Shown: positions 55,791 to 64,000 of the stretch, one piece after another | Layout: each line of letters starts with the position of its first letter | How positions within the stretch are numbered: position 1 is the first letter of the stretch | Assembly: GCF_014207655.1 (NCBI RefSeq) | Contig: NZ_JACHHJ010000001.1 | Span: forward strand, 620,001-684,000 | DNA length: 64,000 nucleotides | Source of the DNA: Geomicrobium halophilum | Lineage (GTDB): Bacteria > Bacillota > Bacilli > Bacillales > Marinococcaceae | Direction of reading: 5' to 3' | The notes under the pieces: generated by a model | Databases searched by the model: none | Told to the model about the DNA's origin: nothing | What the model saw: only the letters and a program-made list of their open reading frames with translations | Made by a program: the position numbers and the translations under genes

Positions 55791-57161
55791 TTGCAATTAA
55801 ATTCGAAGAAAAACATTAAGGATAATGAATTAAAGTATAAACTTCAATTCATTATTGTTTCACTCATCGGGATTTTATTATTTCTTATACCTGTCCCGGT
55901 GGGTGAAGAAATCACTATTGGCGTAGGAATCATGGCGACTTTCGTACAGGAAGCGTTTGCGGATTATATTCCCCAAGTGATGACAATTATCCTTATATTA
56001 TCAGTACTCCTGTCTGTGATCACAAAGATATGGAAACCTAACCTTGTATTGGAGAAGCCTTTCTGGCGAGGATTATTGGATGTTAACTGGGTGTGGTTGA
56101 CATTTCGTATACTAGGTGCCCTGATTGCGGTTTTGACTATTTTTGAATGGGGACCGGAATGGATATGGTCAGAAACTTCAGGCGGAGAGGTTTTGTATTC
56201 CTTGATTCCTGTTTTGGCGACTTGGTTTTTTTTCGCCGGTTTACTTTTGCCTGTGTTAATTGAATTTGGGTTAATGGAGTTCGCTGGAACTTTACTTCGA
56301 AATTTTATGAAACCATTATTTACGATTCCCGGACGTTCATCGATTGACGCGCTTGTTTCCTGGATGGGGAGTGGCACAGTAGGGGTTCTTGTCACAACAC
56401 AGCAATATGAAAATGGGTATTATACGCAAAGAGAAGGGACGGTTATCGCCACCAATTTCTCTATTGCCTCCATCGCATTCAGTATACTGGTCGTTCAGTT
56501 TTTGGATGTCAGTCATATGTTTGTACAATTTTACTTTACCGTTTGTGTCGCAGGACTTATTACAGGAATGATTGTCCCGAGAATACCGCCTCTTTCAAGA
56601 AAAAAAGAATCTTATCATGAAGTTTCCGGAAAACAAATTGACGAAGGGAATCCCCAAGGAATGTCTTATGTAAGATGGGGATATGAAAGGGCCATTGCAA
56701 AAGTCAAAAGAACAGAGAATTTTTCAAGTTTAGCTAAACAAGGGGTTAAAAATGTAATTGATATCTGGGTAGGACTCATTCCATTGGTGATGGCATTGGG
56801 CACGATGGCATTAATGTTAGCGGAATTCACCCCTATCTTTCATTGGATTTCTTACCCATTTGTTCCTCTATTAAATATTTTGCAAATTCCAGAAGCGACA
56901 GATGCGGCAATAGCCGTCGTCGTTGGTTTTGCAGACATGTTTTTACCTGCTGTCATCGGGGGAGGGATTGAAAGTGAGCTGACCCGCTTTGTTATCGCCT
57001 GTCTTTCCATGACGCAGCTTGTTTATATGTCTGAGGTTGGGGTTTTACTCTTACGTTCGAGTCTGCCATTAAATTTATTCAATCTTTTCGTCATTTTCCT
57101 TCAACGTACACTTATTAGCCTACCGATTATAGCAGTAATGGCTCATGTTCTATTTTTTTAA
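55791..57161 (+). CDS. YjiH-type membrane protein with nucleoside-recognition (Gate) domains
   Basis: This protein of about 456 residues has around nine to ten membrane segments and the Gate-domain marks VSWMGSGTVGVLVTTQQYENGYYTQREGT and VVGFADMFLPAVIGGGIES. I place the start at TTG 55791 after AAAGGGGGA; upstream codons have no ribosome site. YjiH-family proteins are presumed transporters without a firm substrate. Lying between a ureohydrolase and an APC permease in a GABA/guanidino operon, it may move an amine or guanidino compound; this is inference. Confidence 0.8.
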   Translation: MQLNSKKNIKDNELKYKLQFIIVSLIGILLFLIPVPVGEEITIGVGIMATFVQEAFADYIPQVMTIILILSVLLSVITKIWKPNLVLEKPFWRGLLDVNWVWLTFRILGALIAVLTIFEWGPEWIWSETSGGEVLYSLIPVLATWFFFAGLLLPVLIEFGLMEFAGTLLRNFMKPLFTIPGRSSIDALVSWMGSGTVGVLVTTQQYENGYYTQREGTVIATNFSIASIAFSILVVQFLDVSHMFVQFYFTVCVAGLITGMIVPRIPPLSRKKESYHEVSGKQIDEGNPQGMSYVRWGYERAIAKVKRTENFSSLAKQGVKNVIDIWVGLIPLVMALGTMALMLAEFTPIFHWISYPFVPLLNILQIPEATDAAIAVVVGFADMFLPAVIGGGIESELTRFVIACLSMTQLVYMSEVGVLLLRSSLPLNLFNLFVIFLQRTLISLPIIAVMAHVLFF

Positions 57162-57234
57162 GGGGCTATAATTAAGAAACTTCTTACGTCAGTCTGACTT
57201 ATGTATGGATTCACTAGAGGAGGATTGATCATAG

Positions 57235-58593
57235 ATGGAAGATAGGGAAGGAAAGCTGAAGAAAGTATTATCTAACTGGGATGTGTTTCTATTATCCTTC
57301 GGAGCCATGATTGGCTGGGGATGGGTTGTTTTGTCCGGCACATGGATCACATCCGCAGGTTCCCTCGGTGCTGCACTAGCTTTTGTTATCGGCGGAGTGC
57401 TTGTTGTTTTCGTAGGGTTAACCTATGCCGAACTTTCATCTGCGATGCCTTTTGTAGGTGGAGAACATGTATATGTGGGACGTGCCCTCGGCAATAAATC
57501 GACATTTATTGCTTCTTGGGCGATCACTTTCGGTTACGTTTCGGTCATAGCATTTGAAGCGGTTGCATTACCGACGGTGATCACTTATTTATTTCCAAAC
57601 TATGAAGTAGGGTATATGTGGACCATCGCCGGTTGGGATGTTTATGCATCATGGGTGATCGTAGGAATGGCTGGCTCTATCATTATGGCAGGGATTAACT
57701 ATTTCGGGGTTAAACCGGCAGCGAAAGTACAGATCATTTTGACGTTGAGCATTTTTATTGTGGGTATCTTACTTATCACAGGTTCAGGTTTTGGTGGTAG
57801 TATTGCAAACATGGAACCCTTCTTTGTGGACGGCGCAGGGGGAATTATGGCTGTGCTCGTATTGGTACCTTTTTTATTCGTTGGTTTTGATGTCATTCCA
57901 CAAGCGGCTGAAGAAGCAAATATTTCACCTCGAAAAATTGGCAGGTTACTCATTCTATCGGTCGTTGGTGCTATTCTTTTTTACATCGGTGTGACGCTTT
58001 CCGTAGGCCTGGCATTACCTGCAACGTCATTGGAGGGTATTGAACTTGCTACAGCTGATGCGATGGCCGCAGCATTTGGTTCTCAGGCATTTGCAAATAT
58101 TCTTATCTTAGGAGGGGTTGCCGGGATTTTAACAAGTTGGAATGCTTTTATCGTTGGGGGTACGAGGATTATTTATGCCATGGCCGAATCAAGAATGTTG
58201 CCTTCCTGGTTTGGTAAGCTTCATCCAAAATATGGAACACCCTCTAATGCAATTATTTTTATTGGCGTTTTATCTGTGTTAAGCCCTTTACTTGGAGAGC
58301 CGGCTTTAGATTGGTTTGCAAATGCAGGTGGGTTAGGTATTGTGGTTGCTTACTTAATGGTGGCCATCTCATTTATCATCTTACGTCGCCGTGAGCCGGA
58401 TTTAGAAAGGCCATATAAGGCTGGAAACAGTCAATTTGTAGGAGTTGCAGCGGTTGTGTTGAGCTTAGGATTTATTGTTCTCTATATGCCTGGCATGCCT
58501 TCTGCTTTATTTAACATCGAATGGTTGATTGTGCTTGGTTGGTCGTTGCTTGGCTTGGTATTTTATCTTAATTTTTTAAGCAAAAAAGGATGA
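57235..58593 (+). CDS. APC-family amino acid or polyamine permease
   Basis: This 452-residue transporter has about twelve membrane segments and the APC superfamily opening (FLLSFGAMIGWGWVVLSGTWITSAG), then YAELSSAMPFVGGEHVYVGRALG and an ISPRKIGR loop. It should take up an amino acid, GABA or polyamine by ion coupling. A GAGGAGGAT-type ribosome site precedes it. Its ATGA overlap with the next hydrolase gene links uptake to that enzyme's substrate. Confidence 0.9.
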   Translation: MEDREGKLKKVLSNWDVFLLSFGAMIGWGWVVLSGTWITSAGSLGAALAFVIGGVLVVFVGLTYAELSSAMPFVGGEHVYVGRALGNKSTFIASWAITFGYVSVIAFEAVALPTVITYLFPNYEVGYMWTIAGWDVYASWVIVGMAGSIIMAGINYFGVKPAAKVQIILTLSIFIVGILLITGSGFGGSIANMEPFFVDGAGGIMAVLVLVPFLFVGFDVIPQAAEEANISPRKIGRLLILSVVGAILFYIGVTLSVGLALPATSLEGIELATADAMAAAFGSQAFANILILGGVAGILTSWNAFIVGGTRIIYAMAESRMLPSWFGKLHPKYGTPSNAIIFIGVLSVLSPLLGEPALDWFANAGGLGIVVAYLMVAISFIILRRREPDLERPYKAGNSQFVGVAAVVLSLGFIVLYMPGMPSALFNIEWLIVLGWSLLGLVFYLNFLSKKG

Positions 58594-59876
58594 TCAACAT
58601 GACAGATCTAAGAATGCAAATCAAAGAAAAGATCGATGAACAGTGGGAAGAACAACTTGAATTTCTACAAATGATTGGAAGATTTAAGAGCACCTTAGGG
58701 AATGAAGGTGCTCTGCAAAATTATCTCGCGGATTATTTTCAAAATGAAATGCAATTGAGCACGGAAAAAATCATCCCTGACATCAAAGAAATGTCCAAAC
58801 ATCAAGGCTTTTCTCCTGTAGAATGGGGGTACGAAGGACGTCCGGTTGTGGTAGGCACATGGTCGTCAGCCGGAAAGAAAAAAGGGAAGAGTCTGATTTT
58901 ACAAAGTCATGTTGATGTTGTTCCCGAAGGGCCGCATGAAGATTGGCGCTATGATCCGTGGGGAGCGACCATCGATGGTAACCGCATGTATGGTCGTGGT
59001 ATCCAGGATATGAAATCAGGAATGGCAGCCATGGTATTCGCTGTGCGGGCGTTGCAATCGTTGGGCATTAGGCCACAGGCGGATGTTTATCTGGAAAGTG
59101 TGCTGGAAGAAGAAATTACGGGAAATGGGGCACTGGCTACGTTACTTGCCGGATATAAAGCCGACGGAGCTTTAATTCCGGAACCGCTGGGGCAGCAAGC
59201 ATTAATTGGCCAAGTGGGGGTCATCTGGATGCGTGTGCGCGTGAAAGGGGCAGCCGCTCATGTTGAGCGGGCATCGGCGGCCGTTAGCGCGATCGAAAAA
59301 GCATATGTACTAATTCAAGCGATTCAAGAATATCGAACCTATACGAATGAACGTCCCAAACATTCGTATTTTAAAGACCATCCCCATCCCTTAAATGTAA
59401 ACGTAGGGAAAATTTACGGAGGCGATTGGGCGTCAAGTGTAGCCGCCGATTGTACATTCGAGGTCAGGGTTGGCCTGTATCCGGGTGAAGATCCGCAAGC
59501 AATCAAAGATGAAGTAAGCCAATGGTTAGTGGATGCAGCAGCAAAAGATGAATGGTTAAAAGAGGAACCGCCTGAAATTACGTATTACGGCTTTCATGCA
59601 GATGGGGTCGCCCTTGAAAAAGATTTGGATGTTTTTAAAACGCTTGGAAAAGTGCACAAGCAAGTTACTGGCGAAGAGATGCAATTTTCAGCAACAACAG
59701 CAACAACCGATGTACGTTTTTACAGTGTTTACGATGATATTCCTGCCACTTGCTATGGGGCTGATGGCGGCAATATGCATGGACCAAACGAATGGGTGGA
59801 CTTACCGAGTGTGAAGCGTGTCACCGAAACGTACGCGAACTTTATCCTTGATTGGTGTCAAGCAGAGAAAATATAG
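58590..59876 (+). CDS. M20 family metallohydrolase (ArgE/DapE type)
   Basis: This 428-residue zinc amidohydrolase has the M20 metal and catalytic residues: H107 and D109 (LQSHVDVVP), D140 (GRGIQDMKSGM), E173 and E174 (VLEEEITGNG), and a late metal His in NMHGPNEWVDLP. It overlaps the permease gene by four bases. Members cut acyl groups from amines or carbamoyl groups from amino acids. In this operon it could release a free amino acid or amine from an imported N-acyl or N-carbamoyl compound. It may start at either of two ATGs nine bases apart. Confidence 0.85.
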   Translation: MINMTDLRMQIKEKIDEQWEEQLEFLQMIGRFKSTLGNEGALQNYLADYFQNEMQLSTEKIIPDIKEMSKHQGFSPVEWGYEGRPVVVGTWSSAGKKKGKSLILQSHVDVVPEGPHEDWRYDPWGATIDGNRMYGRGIQDMKSGMAAMVFAVRALQSLGIRPQADVYLESVLEEEITGNGALATLLAGYKADGALIPEPLGQQALIGQVGVIWMRVRVKGAAAHVERASAAVSAIEKAYVLIQAIQEYRTYTNERPKHSYFKDHPHPLNVNVGKIYGGDWASSVAADCTFEVRVGLYPGEDPQAIKDEVSQWLVDAAAKDEWLKEEPPEITYYGFHADGVALEKDLDVFKTLGKVHKQVTGEEMQFSATTATTDVRFYSVYDDIPATCYGADGGNMHGPNEWVDLPSVKRVTETYANFILDWCQAEKI

Positions 59877-60165
59877 CTCAAGCTCTTTTCTGATACCACA
59901 TATAGCTTCGCAGTAGGAAAAAAGGCTAAAAAAGCGGTCAGGAGCTTATACTACTGGCCACTTTCTATGGCTAATCTAAGAGAAAAGAAAATGTTGGCTG
60001 GGGGAGGGAAACACCTCTATATTGTCAGTCCTAGTTTACCCGAACAGTCTTTAAAATTCGATGTAAAACAGAATAAGCGGAACATTGTAGCAGTACGTGC
60101 GCAAAGAATACCGAATCGTTAAAGCCTACAGAGAAAATGCTGATACATACCTTTTTCTTTAGGAT

Positions 60166-60194
60166 TTGACAAAAGATAAAACCTTCTTTATAAT
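60166..60194 (+). promoter_or_regulatory. Consensus sigma-A promoter of the TetR gene
   Basis: TTGACA (60166-60171), a spacer of exactly 17 bases and TATAAT (60189-60194) are both perfect, directly followed by the TetR operator. The 289 bases between the M20 gene and this promoter show no supported gene. Confidence 0.85.
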
Positions 60195-60210
60195 GAATGA
60201 TAGTCAGTCA
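60194..60210. promoter_or_regulatory. TetR operator 1 (before the regulator gene)
   Basis: TGAATGA-TAG-TCAGTCA is a nearly perfect inverted repeat (one mismatch) placed at the start of the transcript, right after the -10 box. It shares its design with operator 2 before the SMR genes, which supports autoregulation. Confidence 0.75.
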
Positions 60211-60227
60211 TTATTGGGGGTTGAGAG

Positions 60228-60806
60228 ATGGACAAGAAGGAAAAGATTGTTCACGCTGCGATCGAGGTTTTTCGTGAGAAGGGCATTGAAAAAACCAAAG
60301 TGTCCGATATTGTGCAAATCGTGGGTATTGCTCAGGGTACTTTTTATTTATACTTTCCATCGAAGCTATCTGTGATGCCGGCCATTGCTGAGGTGATGGT
60401 TGAAAAAATGATGGATGAAATGAAACGTCATGTGCAGGAACATGCACCTTTTCAGGTTCAAATGGAAGAAATTATCGAGGTCGTTTACAACTTGACCAAA
60501 GAGTACCCTGATGTGTTTGCTCTTATTTATGCAGGACTTACCCAAACCGATTATTTAAAAGAATGGGAGGCCATCTATGCTCCTTTGTATGAGTGGATGA
60601 ACGAGCTTTTAGATCAAGCTAAAGCTTCAGGAATCATTCGTCATTCCCTGCATACTGAACGGACAACAAAAATGATAATCGGATTAATTGAGTCAACAGC
60701 TGAACAGGTTTATTTGTACGACGACTGTAAGCAAGAAGAAACGGTTCGTCTGCAAAAACAAGAATTGTTAGAGTTTATCAGCCATGCACTGGGGCTTCAT
60801 CGTTAA
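60228..60806 (+). CDS. TetR/AcrR family regulator of the SMR pair
   Basis: This 192-residue repressor has the TetR helix-turn-helix at 8-55 (VHAAIEVFREKGIEKTKVSDIVQIVGIAQGTFYLYFPSK-type, shown only in part here) and a helical ligand domain. It follows a perfect sigma-A promoter with an operator. A perfect version of the same operator lies between it and the paired SMR genes, which it presumably represses until a cationic ligand binds. A GGGGGTTGAGAG site precedes the ATG. Confidence 0.88.
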   Translation: MDKKEKIVHAAIEVFREKGIEKTKVSDIVQIVGIAQGTFYLYFPSKLSVMPAIAEVMVEKMMDEMKRHVQEHAPFQVQMEEIIEVVYNLTKEYPDVFALIYAGLTQTDYLKEWEAIYAPLYEWMNELLDQAKASGIIRHSLHTERTTKMIIGLIESTAEQVYLYDDCKQEETVRLQKQELLEFISHALGLHR

Positions 60807-60831
60807 GCGTGGAGCTCATTTTATCAAAAAA

Positions 60832-60848
60832 TGACTGAAAGTCAGTCA
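60832..60848. promoter_or_regulatory. TetR operator 2 (before the SMR genes)
   Basis: TGACTGA-AAG-TCAGTCA is a perfect 7-base inverted repeat with a 3-base spacer, 18 bases before the first SMR gene. It matches operator 1 in half-site, spacer length and centre (NAG). Confidence 0.8.
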
Positions 60849-60865
60849 GTAAAGGTGGATATAGA

Positions 60866-61213
60866 ATGAATAAAGCTTGGATGTACGTTTTTTTAACATG
60901 TTTATTTGAATTATTTTGGGTGTTTGGCTTTAATGTTGCAACGGCTTGGTGGCATTGGGGGATCGTCGTGATCATTATTCTTATCGACTTTTACTTTCTG
61001 TCCAAGGCCTGTGAACATTTGCCAACCGGGACGGTCTACGCCATATTTGCAGCAGCAGGGACCGTTGGCACAGCTTTAATGGATGTATTTATCTTTGGAG
61101 GTGCATTCAGCATCATGAAAGCGATCTTCATGGGGATTCTCATTACGGGTGTCGTAAGTTTAAAACTAGCTGATAATAAAGGTGAAGAACAATACGCGAA
61201 AGGAGTTGCTTAA
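60866..61213 (+). CDS. SMR family exporter subunit 1 (YkkC-like)
   Basis: This 115-residue protein has four membrane helices and the small-multidrug-resistance signature: the essential membrane Glu in LTCLFELFWVFGFN at about residue 14-20, PTGTVYAIFAAAGTVGTALMD in helix three, and VVSLKLAD at the end. YkkC/YkkD-type proteins work as two-gene pairs. The partner begins four bases downstream. SMR proteins export cationic dyes or small guanidinium compounds; TetR control here suggests an inducible role. Confidence 0.88.
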   Translation: MNKAWMYVFLTCLFELFWVFGFNVATAWWHWGIVVIIILIDFYFLSKACEHLPTGTVYAIFAAAGTVGTALMDVFIFGGAFSIMKAIFMGILITGVVSLKLADNKGEEQYAKGVA

Positions 61214-61216
61214 ATC

Positions 61217-61531
61217 ATGGGGTGGTTACTTGTAACGTTAGCAGCAGCCTCTGAAATCATCGGTGTTATGGGTTTAAAAATGTTTAGCCAAAATAAAACG
61301 TTGCAAAATATGCTGATTTTTGTAGGGGGATTTGGAGTTGCCTTTGGGCTCCTATACGCCTCTTTTAACTTCTTGCAATTAAGTATTGCGTACGCGGTGT
61401 GGCTCGGGACCGGCACTGCCGGTGCTGTATTGGTGAATATGTTGTTCTTCGGGGAATCCAAGAACATGGGACGTATAATAAGTCTCGTTATTATTGTGGT
61501 TGGTGTAACAGGGTTAAAAGCTGTGTCTTAA
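61217..61531 (+). CDS. SMR family exporter subunit 2 (YkkD-like)
   Basis: This 104-residue protein is the partner SMR subunit, with four helices, the membrane Glu in AAASEIIGVMGLK, and the family stretch AYAVWLGTGTAGAVLVNMLFFGE. The two subunits probably form an antiparallel heterodimer. It differs from subunit 1 as YkkD differs from YkkC. No ykkC-type guanidine riboswitch is seen before the pair; regulation seems to be by the TetR protein. Confidence 0.88.
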   Translation: MGWLLVTLAAASEIIGVMGLKMFSQNKTLQNMLIFVGGFGVAFGLLYASFNFLQLSIAYAVWLGTGTAGAVLVNMLFFGESKNMGRIISLVIIVVGVTGLKAVS

Positions 61532-61730
61532 TCGTTATAAGCGTTCGGGCCAGCTATCTGTTCTTGGCACCAAGTAATGCTAAAAATATGGGTTGTAGCG
61601 TATATCAAATGTTTTCATGATATGGGGGAATGCTCATATACCGAGGGAAATACACACCCCATCATATCGATATGTCACCATTTGTCCATGCGTTACACGT
61701 TTGATGACAAACCTATTGGAGGTATATAAA

Positions 61731-62867
61731 ATGATGAAAACTTACAATCACACACCGAAATCCGATGGTTATCGCATGCCTGGTGAATTTGAACCCCATG
61801 ACGGGACTTGGCTGCTTTGGCCAGTCCGTCCGGATACATGGCATTCTGGGGCAAAGCCTGCTCAACGAGTGTTTACAAATGTTGCCGAAGCGATTGCCAA
61901 GTTTGAACCGGTAACTGTTTGTGTGCCGGCTGATCAATACAAGCACGTACGCGCGGTTTTATCACCTGAGATCCGTGTGATTGAAATGTCTTCGAATGAT
62001 GCCTGGATGAGAGATATTGGTCCTATCTTTTTAACGAATGATTTCGGTCATTTATCTGGTGTTGATTTCCACTTCAATGCTTGGGGAGGACTTGAAGGAG
62101 GGCTATACTTCCCTTGGGATCAGGATATGCTTGTTAAACAAAAGGTATTCGATATTGAACGGGTGCCACGATATGACGCCACGGATTTGACCCTTGAAGG
62201 CGGAGCGATTGCTGTTGATGGAGAAGGAACGGTGATCACAACGAAAGAATGCCTCTTAAATTCCAACCGTAATCCTGATTGGACACAAGAGCAGGTAGAA
62301 GAAAGGTTAAAAGAAACATTGAACGTGAAAAAGGTTATCTGGTTGGATCAAGGCATGGTAGGGGATGAAACCGATGGCCATATTGATGAAGTCCTCTGCT
62401 ATATCCGCCCAGGTGAGGTAGCCATGAGCTGGACAGATGATCAAGATCATCCCCAATATCCGGTGTTAAAACAATGCAAGGAGCAATTACAACAAGCGAC
62501 TGATGCTATTGGAAGAGCATTGACGATTCACGAAGTATCCATTCCGGAACAACCCGTTCTACAATGGGAGGAAAGCCAACAATTGGACCAGACAACGGAT
62601 AGTTATGAACGTAAAGCGGGTGAACCATGCGTTGCTACTTACGTTAATGGTTATATATGTAATGGTGCCGTGATTTTACCGGCATTTGATGACCCAATGG
62701 ATCAAGAGGCGGTGAACTTATTTCAGCGCTTATTCCCGGAAAGAGAAATTGTGCCGGTACAATCAAGAGAGCTATCCCTCGCTGGTGGAAACATTCACTG
62801 CATTACGCAACAGCAACCACAAGCTCGTGTATCAGAGGCCGACACGCAAGAGACTTCCAAAAGTTAA
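61731..62867 (+). CDS. aguA: Agmatine deiminase AguA
   Basis: This protein of 378 residues is a guanidine-group deiminase that turns agmatine into N-carbamoylputrescine and ammonia. The catalytic Cys357 lies in GGNIHCITQQQP, at the same position as in the Enterococcus enzyme. Other marks are MPGEFEPHDGTWLLWPVRPDTW at the start, NDAWMRDIGPIF, LEGGAIAVDGEGT and the catalytic His/Asp in DETDGHIDEV. The ATG follows TTGGAGGT by seven bases. No carbamoylputrescine amidase of the nitrilase type is visible next to it. Confidence 0.93.
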   Translation: MMKTYNHTPKSDGYRMPGEFEPHDGTWLLWPVRPDTWHSGAKPAQRVFTNVAEAIAKFEPVTVCVPADQYKHVRAVLSPEIRVIEMSSNDAWMRDIGPIFLTNDFGHLSGVDFHFNAWGGLEGGLYFPWDQDMLVKQKVFDIERVPRYDATDLTLEGGAIAVDGEGTVITTKECLLNSNRNPDWTQEQVEERLKETLNVKKVIWLDQGMVGDETDGHIDEVLCYIRPGEVAMSWTDDQDHPQYPVLKQCKEQLQQATDAIGRALTIHEVSIPEQPVLQWEESQQLDQTTDSYERKAGEPCVATYVNGYICNGAVILPAFDDPMDQEAVNLFQRLFPEREIVPVQSRELSLAGGNIHCITQQQPQARVSEADTQETSKS

Positions 62868-63009
62868 GATTGCATTTTGTATGTCATGTAGTTTATAAAG
62901 CTATGGATAAGCCTATTCAGGGAACTTGTGTGCATTTAGAAAAAACCTATGAGAAATTTAATTTCTATAAATCAAAGGATAAGCTTTAAATATGGAAGGA
63001 GGAATGGAT

Positions 63010-63678
63010 ATGCCCTCGGAGCAAACGAATGAGCGAATTCTCGTATGTGTCAACTACGGGCACCATGGTGAGCGGTTGATCAAACGTGGAGCAAACATTG
63101 CCAATCAATTACGTTGCCCCCTTTTTGTTCTTGTGTTTGATGCCTTACCAGAAGAAGAATACAAACACGACAAAGAAGTAGATATGTCGATTTTCCAGGA
63201 ACTTGCAGATGATTACAATGCCAAGCTTATTATTGAAAAAAGCCATGCTCACGATATTACGAAGATTATTCAAAAGACAGCTACCAACGTTGCAGCTACA
63301 CAAATCATGATCGGGCAAAGGATCGAAAGTATTTGGACCAATCTGATCGGAGGATCTGTCATCGATATCCTTCTCCATGACGTTCCCTCTGCCGATATAC
63401 ATGTCGTTCCAAAATCACGAGCGGATGAACCTGAGGACTGGGGGTTCGATCGTGGTGTGAAAGGATACCTCTATCAAAACACGAACGGCACTTACCAGCT
63501 TCGTTTTGACTCTGGTAAAGAAGCTGATTATGAAGGCATCTTTTTTAAACATTTACACACGGATTTCAACAACGGAATATTTTCGTTTCATTACGAAAAT
63601 AAAGTGTATGAGGTTCGTGTAACAGGGGGGACCGTAAGCTCGCTTGTCGATATTGATGAAAATACCGATCGTTTTTGA
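63010..63678 (+). CDS. KdpD-like universal stress domain protein
   Basis: This protein of about 222 residues begins with a universal stress domain of the KdpD type (ERILVCVNYGHHGERLIKRGANIANQL, then LIIEKSHAHDITKIIQKTATNVAATQIMIGQ, about 8-140) and has a C-terminal beta-rich region of about 75 residues without a known family. No kinase or membrane domain is present, so it is a free-standing module that may bind nucleotides. I choose the ATG at 63010, six bases from AAGGAGGA; two earlier ATGs overlap that site. Confidence 0.7.
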   Translation: MPSEQTNERILVCVNYGHHGERLIKRGANIANQLRCPLFVLVFDALPEEEYKHDKEVDMSIFQELADDYNAKLIIEKSHAHDITKIIQKTATNVAATQIMIGQRIESIWTNLIGGSVIDILLHDVPSADIHVVPKSRADEPEDWGFDRGVKGYLYQNTNGTYQLRFDSGKEADYEGIFFKHLHTDFNNGIFSFHYENKVYEVRVTGGTVSSLVDIDENTDRF

Positions 63679-63750
63679 TCACGCTGTTTGCCACAATTAT
63701 AACTAGGGTAAAATGCCCATCCTTTTTAATAAAACAAAGGAGTTAAAACT

Positions 63751-64000
63751 GTGAACATTCGTCAAGCAACTGTCCATGATGTTAAGCAAATCGAGCCATT
63801 ATTACAAGGGATTTTATCACCTCATATCGTAAATTGGCTTGGTGATGTAGAACAAAAGGAACGATCAGCATTTATCCGCTCCTTTTTAGAGATAGATCAT
63901 AATGCTCTGAGTTATCAATATTGTCATGTTTATGAAGTGGACTCTTTGGTAGCAGGCGTTATTTCACATTATCCTGGACATCAAAATCAACAGCTGTTTG
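63751..64000 (+). CDS. GNAT-type acetyltransferase, 3' end outside window
   Basis: A GTG start eight bases after AAAGGAG opens a frame that runs to the window end (83 codons). MNIRQATVHDVKQIEPLLQGIL is a typical first strand and helix of GNAT N-acetyltransferases, and VYEVDSLVAGVISHYPG corresponds to the central strands. The acetyl-CoA motif lies beyond the window. The substrate is unknown. Confidence 0.75.
   Translation, partial: MNIRQATVHDVKQIEPLLQGILSPHIVNWLGDVEQKERSAFIRSFLEIDHNALSYQYCHVYEVDSLVAGVISHYPGHQNQQLF

Noticed and set aside
59930-60120. Possible small gene between the M20 hydrolase and the TetR promoter
   Set aside because: An open frame of about 65 codons exists but has no ribosome site or recognisable motif.
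60832-60866. ykkC-type guanidine riboswitch before the SMR pair
   Set aside because: The gap is too short and holds a TetR operator instead.

Overview
The window looks like chromosome from a low-to-mid-GC member of the Bacillaceae, probably a halophilic or alkaliphilic one. Signs seen directly are strong GGAGG ribosome binding sites, several TTG starts, sigma-A type promoters, CcpA (cre) sites, MocR/GabR and AraC type regulators, and very acidic linkers in the secreted binding proteins. Assignment to a genus such as Salicibibacter is inference only. There is no rRNA, tRNA, CRISPR array, prophage or intact insertion sequence.

Region 1 (1-28,000) is a sugar-acid catabolic island in partial decay. 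The + strand carries a 5'-truncated mannonate dehydratase-like gene, a complete TctB-TctA-TctC tricarboxylate-type transporter, an HpcH/HpaI aldolase, a broken 5-keto-4-deoxyglucarate dehydratase, an IlvD/Edd dehydratase of the arabinonate type, one broken and one intact enolase-superfamily gene, a divergent LarA homologue, a DapA-like aldolase and a broken membrane protein. The - strand carries a GntR-controlled set (CaiB-like CoA transferase, enoyl-CoA hydratase, gamma carbonic anhydrase, orphan TctC, broken Ldh2-type dehydrogenase, aldehyde dehydrogenase, iron alcohol dehydrogenase) that ends at a clear hairpin. An AraC regulator is divergent to an SDR dehydrogenase, a broken enolase-superfamily gene and a DctPQM TRAP transporter.

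Region 2 (28,500-44,700) is the most notable. A complete nikABCDE nickel importer is followed by a kdgT-larA-larE-larB-larC operon (sugar-acid permease, nickel-pincer racemase and the three enzymes that make its cofactor). Next come a PrpR-like regulator that has lost the sigma-54 contact loop, a second kdgT, a DUF1537 four-carbon-acid kinase and pdxA2. Read together, this suggests nickel import and nickel-pincer cofactor synthesis serving C2 epimerisation of imported hydroxy or sugar acids before kinase/PdxA2 breakdown. The divergent LarA in region 1 keeps the active-site spacing and may use the same cofactor. Perfect or near-perfect cre sites sit at both kdgT promoters.

Region 3 (44,700-50,400) holds gene-poor DNA with remnants (a sugar-nucleotide epimerase fragment and a broken helical protein), a coiled-coil protein, a pirin, a Uma2-family protein and a small membrane protein.

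Region 4 (50,480-64,000) is a GABA, agmatine and guanidino-compound island: a GabR-type regulator divergent to gabT-gabD-ureohydrolase-YjiH-type carrier-APC permease-M20 hydrolase, then a TetR regulator with matched operators in front of itself and of a paired SMR exporter, then agmatine deiminase, a KdpD-like universal stress protein and a GNAT gene cut by the window end.
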